NCBI GenBank assembly: GCA_963678705.1
Contig: OY783206.1
Location: forward strand, 15,449,807 to 15,513,806
Direction: 5' to 3'
DNA: 64,000 nucleotides
DNA from: Panorpa germanica
Lineage: Eukaryota > Arthropoda > Insecta > Mecoptera > Panorpidae
The first letter of the stretch is position 1. Each line of letters begins with the position of its first letter. The notes beneath the pieces are model-generated. The model saw only the letters and a program-made list of their open reading frames with translations. It searched no databases and was not told where the DNA came from. The translations under genes and the position numbers were made by a program. Below, one piece after another: positions 62,367-64,000 of this stretch.

Positions 62367-62612
62367 CCCAGTAAACATTTTGGAGTCACTTTGACATCAT
62401 GTTGGAGATGCGTATGATTTTTTTGTCATGAAATAGTTCATTTATAGTTCAGTTTCTCACAATCGTTCATATGAAATGTCTGTTTTATCGGCTACAGGAA
62501 CATGTACATCTGTAGGAATACAAATAAAGATAGAGTTGATGTGAACTATAATTGAAGTGAAATAGTGAGAGAAACGTTACAAAAAGAGACACTTTACAAA
62601 ATGTTTACTGGG
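62367..62612. mobile_element. MITE-like element with 16-bp terminal inverted repeats
   Basis: 246 bp bounded by CCCAGTAAACATTTTG (62367-62382) and its perfect reverse complement CAAAATGTTTACTGGG (62597-62612). It has no coding capacity. A clear target-site duplication is not visible (flanks ...TTATTG and TAATTT...), so the superfamily is open. Confidence 0.6.
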
Positions 62613-63366
62613 TAATTTTATTAATACAATTTATTAATAAGTTACCTGTTATTTCAGCAATACTTATATTACTTTCAGTTTTAACTATATCTATTGAAAT
62701 AATTACACATAGGTGTATCATTATCACAAAAATTATAATTAATTAAATTAAATAATTCATACAAACATTCAAAGCAGAAAAATACGGCTCGTACCGATTG
62801 TCCTTTGAAACCTCTGAAATGAGAATCAAAAGGAAAGTAGTAATTGTTCTGTATAAAAAAAAAATTGTAGACATGTAGTAAATAACCCGTTATAAAATTT
62901 CTTAAAATAGTTTTCCAATACATTGCAAATAAATGTGTCTAAAACTGCTTTATAATCATTTTTAGTAATCATGCAATTAATATTATCGGTGAAGTTATGG
63001 CGAATAGAATATTTCCAATGGACATTTCAACATTTATGTCGTCAACCGTTAACAATCGATTTACCACATTTGCATAGTTTTTTTAATAATATTTATCACC
63101 TACATCTAAAATAAAGTTTATAACTAGTGAGGTCCATTCATGTAGCGGAATGGAAGTATTTTTTTTTTATTTTTTAAATTTAATAGCACCTCCTAGATTT
63201 CGGCCCATATGTGCTGCTTTTTCCACTTATTCTATGCCCCTTAATTTTTACATTTCAATTACATTAATATTTAATTATATAGGAACAAATAAAAGATGTA
63301 CAAAGGAACTTATAATAACTCATTTTATCTAATTTACTGTTCAATCTTATCCGCCGTGAAATTATC
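62613..63366. other. AT-rich intergenic sequence, nothing recognised
   Basis: About 750 bp between the MITE-like element and the non-LTR fragment. Only short frames are present. A segment near 63186-63235 (AGCACCTCCTAGATTTCGGC) has a non-random look but I cannot place it. Confidence 0.35.
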
Positions 63367-64000
63367 CTAATTCTCTTGCTCTAATTCCTCTCCTTCACTT
63401 CCTATTATTGTCTCTGCATCTCTTCTTCTTCTTACTTCATCATTCTTCAATAGCATTTTTCTAGTTTCAAACATTTCCTTCGCATTCCTACTCATTATAA
63501 TATCGATGCCTAATCTCTTCATTTACTACATACTCCAGATTTCCAATTTCTCTGACTTTTATTCTATCTTGAAATTTTACTCTCGCTTCATAGTAGTCTG
63601 GGCATTCTTTTAATATATGCATCAGTGTTACCCTTTCACCACATCTGCACCTATCATCACTCTTAACTCCAAGCTGGACTAATTTTGCTTTAATAGATCC
63701 ATGGCCGCTTACTAAAAAGGATAAATACAGTCCAGGTTGAAATCACTTATTTTGCTTTACAACTTGACATTCTTATTGTGGTGATAAGTTGTTCTTCCTT
63801 TTTCCTTTATATACCATATGTTCTGCCATGTAGTCATCAGTTTCTCATTCTTCAAGCTTTTTTAACATTTACAATTCTTCTTCCATGGTCTACCTCATCC
63901 TTATCTATTGTTTGAATAGTAATGCCGTCAAATGACTTTCCCAAGTTTTTCCTGATATAATAGTTCATTCCTGTTTTAATTATTTGAAAGTCTATAGGCA
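63367..64000 (-). pseudogene. Non-LTR retrotransposon ORF2, broken C-terminal region
   Basis: The minus strand, read from the window end, gives a tract with in-frame stops (near 63830-63860), then GRTTYHH, then PFLVSGHGSIKAKLVQLGVK, and the C-terminal zinc motif CRCGERVTLMHILKEC (C-x-C-x7-H-x4-C, about 63602-63655). After a frameshift near 63510 it continues as IIMSRNAKEMFETRKMLL and ends with a stop at 63367-63369. The SGHG...CxC...H...C layout is the C-terminus of reverse transcriptase proteins of the R1/Jockey/I groups, downstream of RT and any RNase H. The fragment is inactivated by stops and a frameshift; the RT itself would lie outside the window. Confidence 0.75.

Noticed and set aside
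61643-62374. 243-codon plus-strand Phe/Ser/Leu-rich frame
   Set aside because: It is the antisense of the Lys/Arg repeat frame; the repeat keeps both strands open. The minus reading looks more protein-like, though neither has a clear start.

Overview
The window reads as AT-rich, repeat-dominated insect chromatin. The insect assignment rests on two copies of a gypsy/Ty3 errantivirus (insect endogenous retrovirus family) with a tRNA-Ser type primer binding site, on Helitron remnants of a kind widespread in insects, and on an R1/Jockey-like non-LTR retrotransposon tail. I see no host gene and no RNA gene. Species cannot be fixed from the sequence; a hymenopteran or hemipteran would fit but is a guess.

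Layout. 1-5125: the 5' part of errantivirus copy 1 (minus strand; the window edge cuts it inside integrase), ending in its 5' LTR at 5125. 5126-39722: one head-to-tail satellite array of about 117 monomers of 294-295 bp, with nested higher-order repeats (blocks of 12, 14 and 31 monomers and a 57-monomer, 16.77-kb superperiod). Copy 1 is inserted into this satellite. 39723-39922: assembly gap of 200 N. About 40080-50990: a large inverted-repeat complex. About 0.8-kb units that end in a short hairpin plus CTAG, like a Helitron 3' end, stand in tandem on the minus strand (five units) and on the plus strand (four units), on either side of a 4-kb imperfect palindrome that has the same terminus at both ends. 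50991-51029: (TA)n. 51030-52442: non-coding DNA and a Helitron 5'-end-like segment. 52443-60341: complete errantivirus copy 2 (minus strand) with LTRs, gag, PR-pol, env and a CGTG target-site duplication. 60355-61311: a nearly pure (TAA)n tract of about 950 bp. 61312-61505: degenerate C-terminus of a Helitron Pif1-type helicase. 61519-62301: a low-complexity minus-strand frame built from a 23-residue tandem repeat. 62367-62612: a MITE-like element with 16-bp perfect terminal inverted repeats. 63367-64000: broken C-terminus of a non-LTR retrotransposon ORF2 on the minus strand.

How the parts relate. In the errantivirus, gag is the only ORF with a normal ATG. PR-pol is reached by a -1 frameshift in a 46-nt overlap. 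env has no usable ATG and seems to depend on splicing from a GTAAGT donor in the leader to an acceptor at the end of pol. Copy 2 has nearly identical LTRs, so it is young, yet it carries a changed residue in a conserved RT motif, a 4-residue deletion in RNase H, a PBS mismatch and a 4-bp LTR-edge deletion, while copy 1 keeps the canonical residues. Copy 2 split an older Helitron-derived locus: 5'-end-like sequence lies on one side and the helicase tail on the other.

No new protein-based system is visible. The strongest candidates for undescribed biology are the Helitron-like tandem/palindrome complex at 40-51 kb and the nested higher-order satellite.
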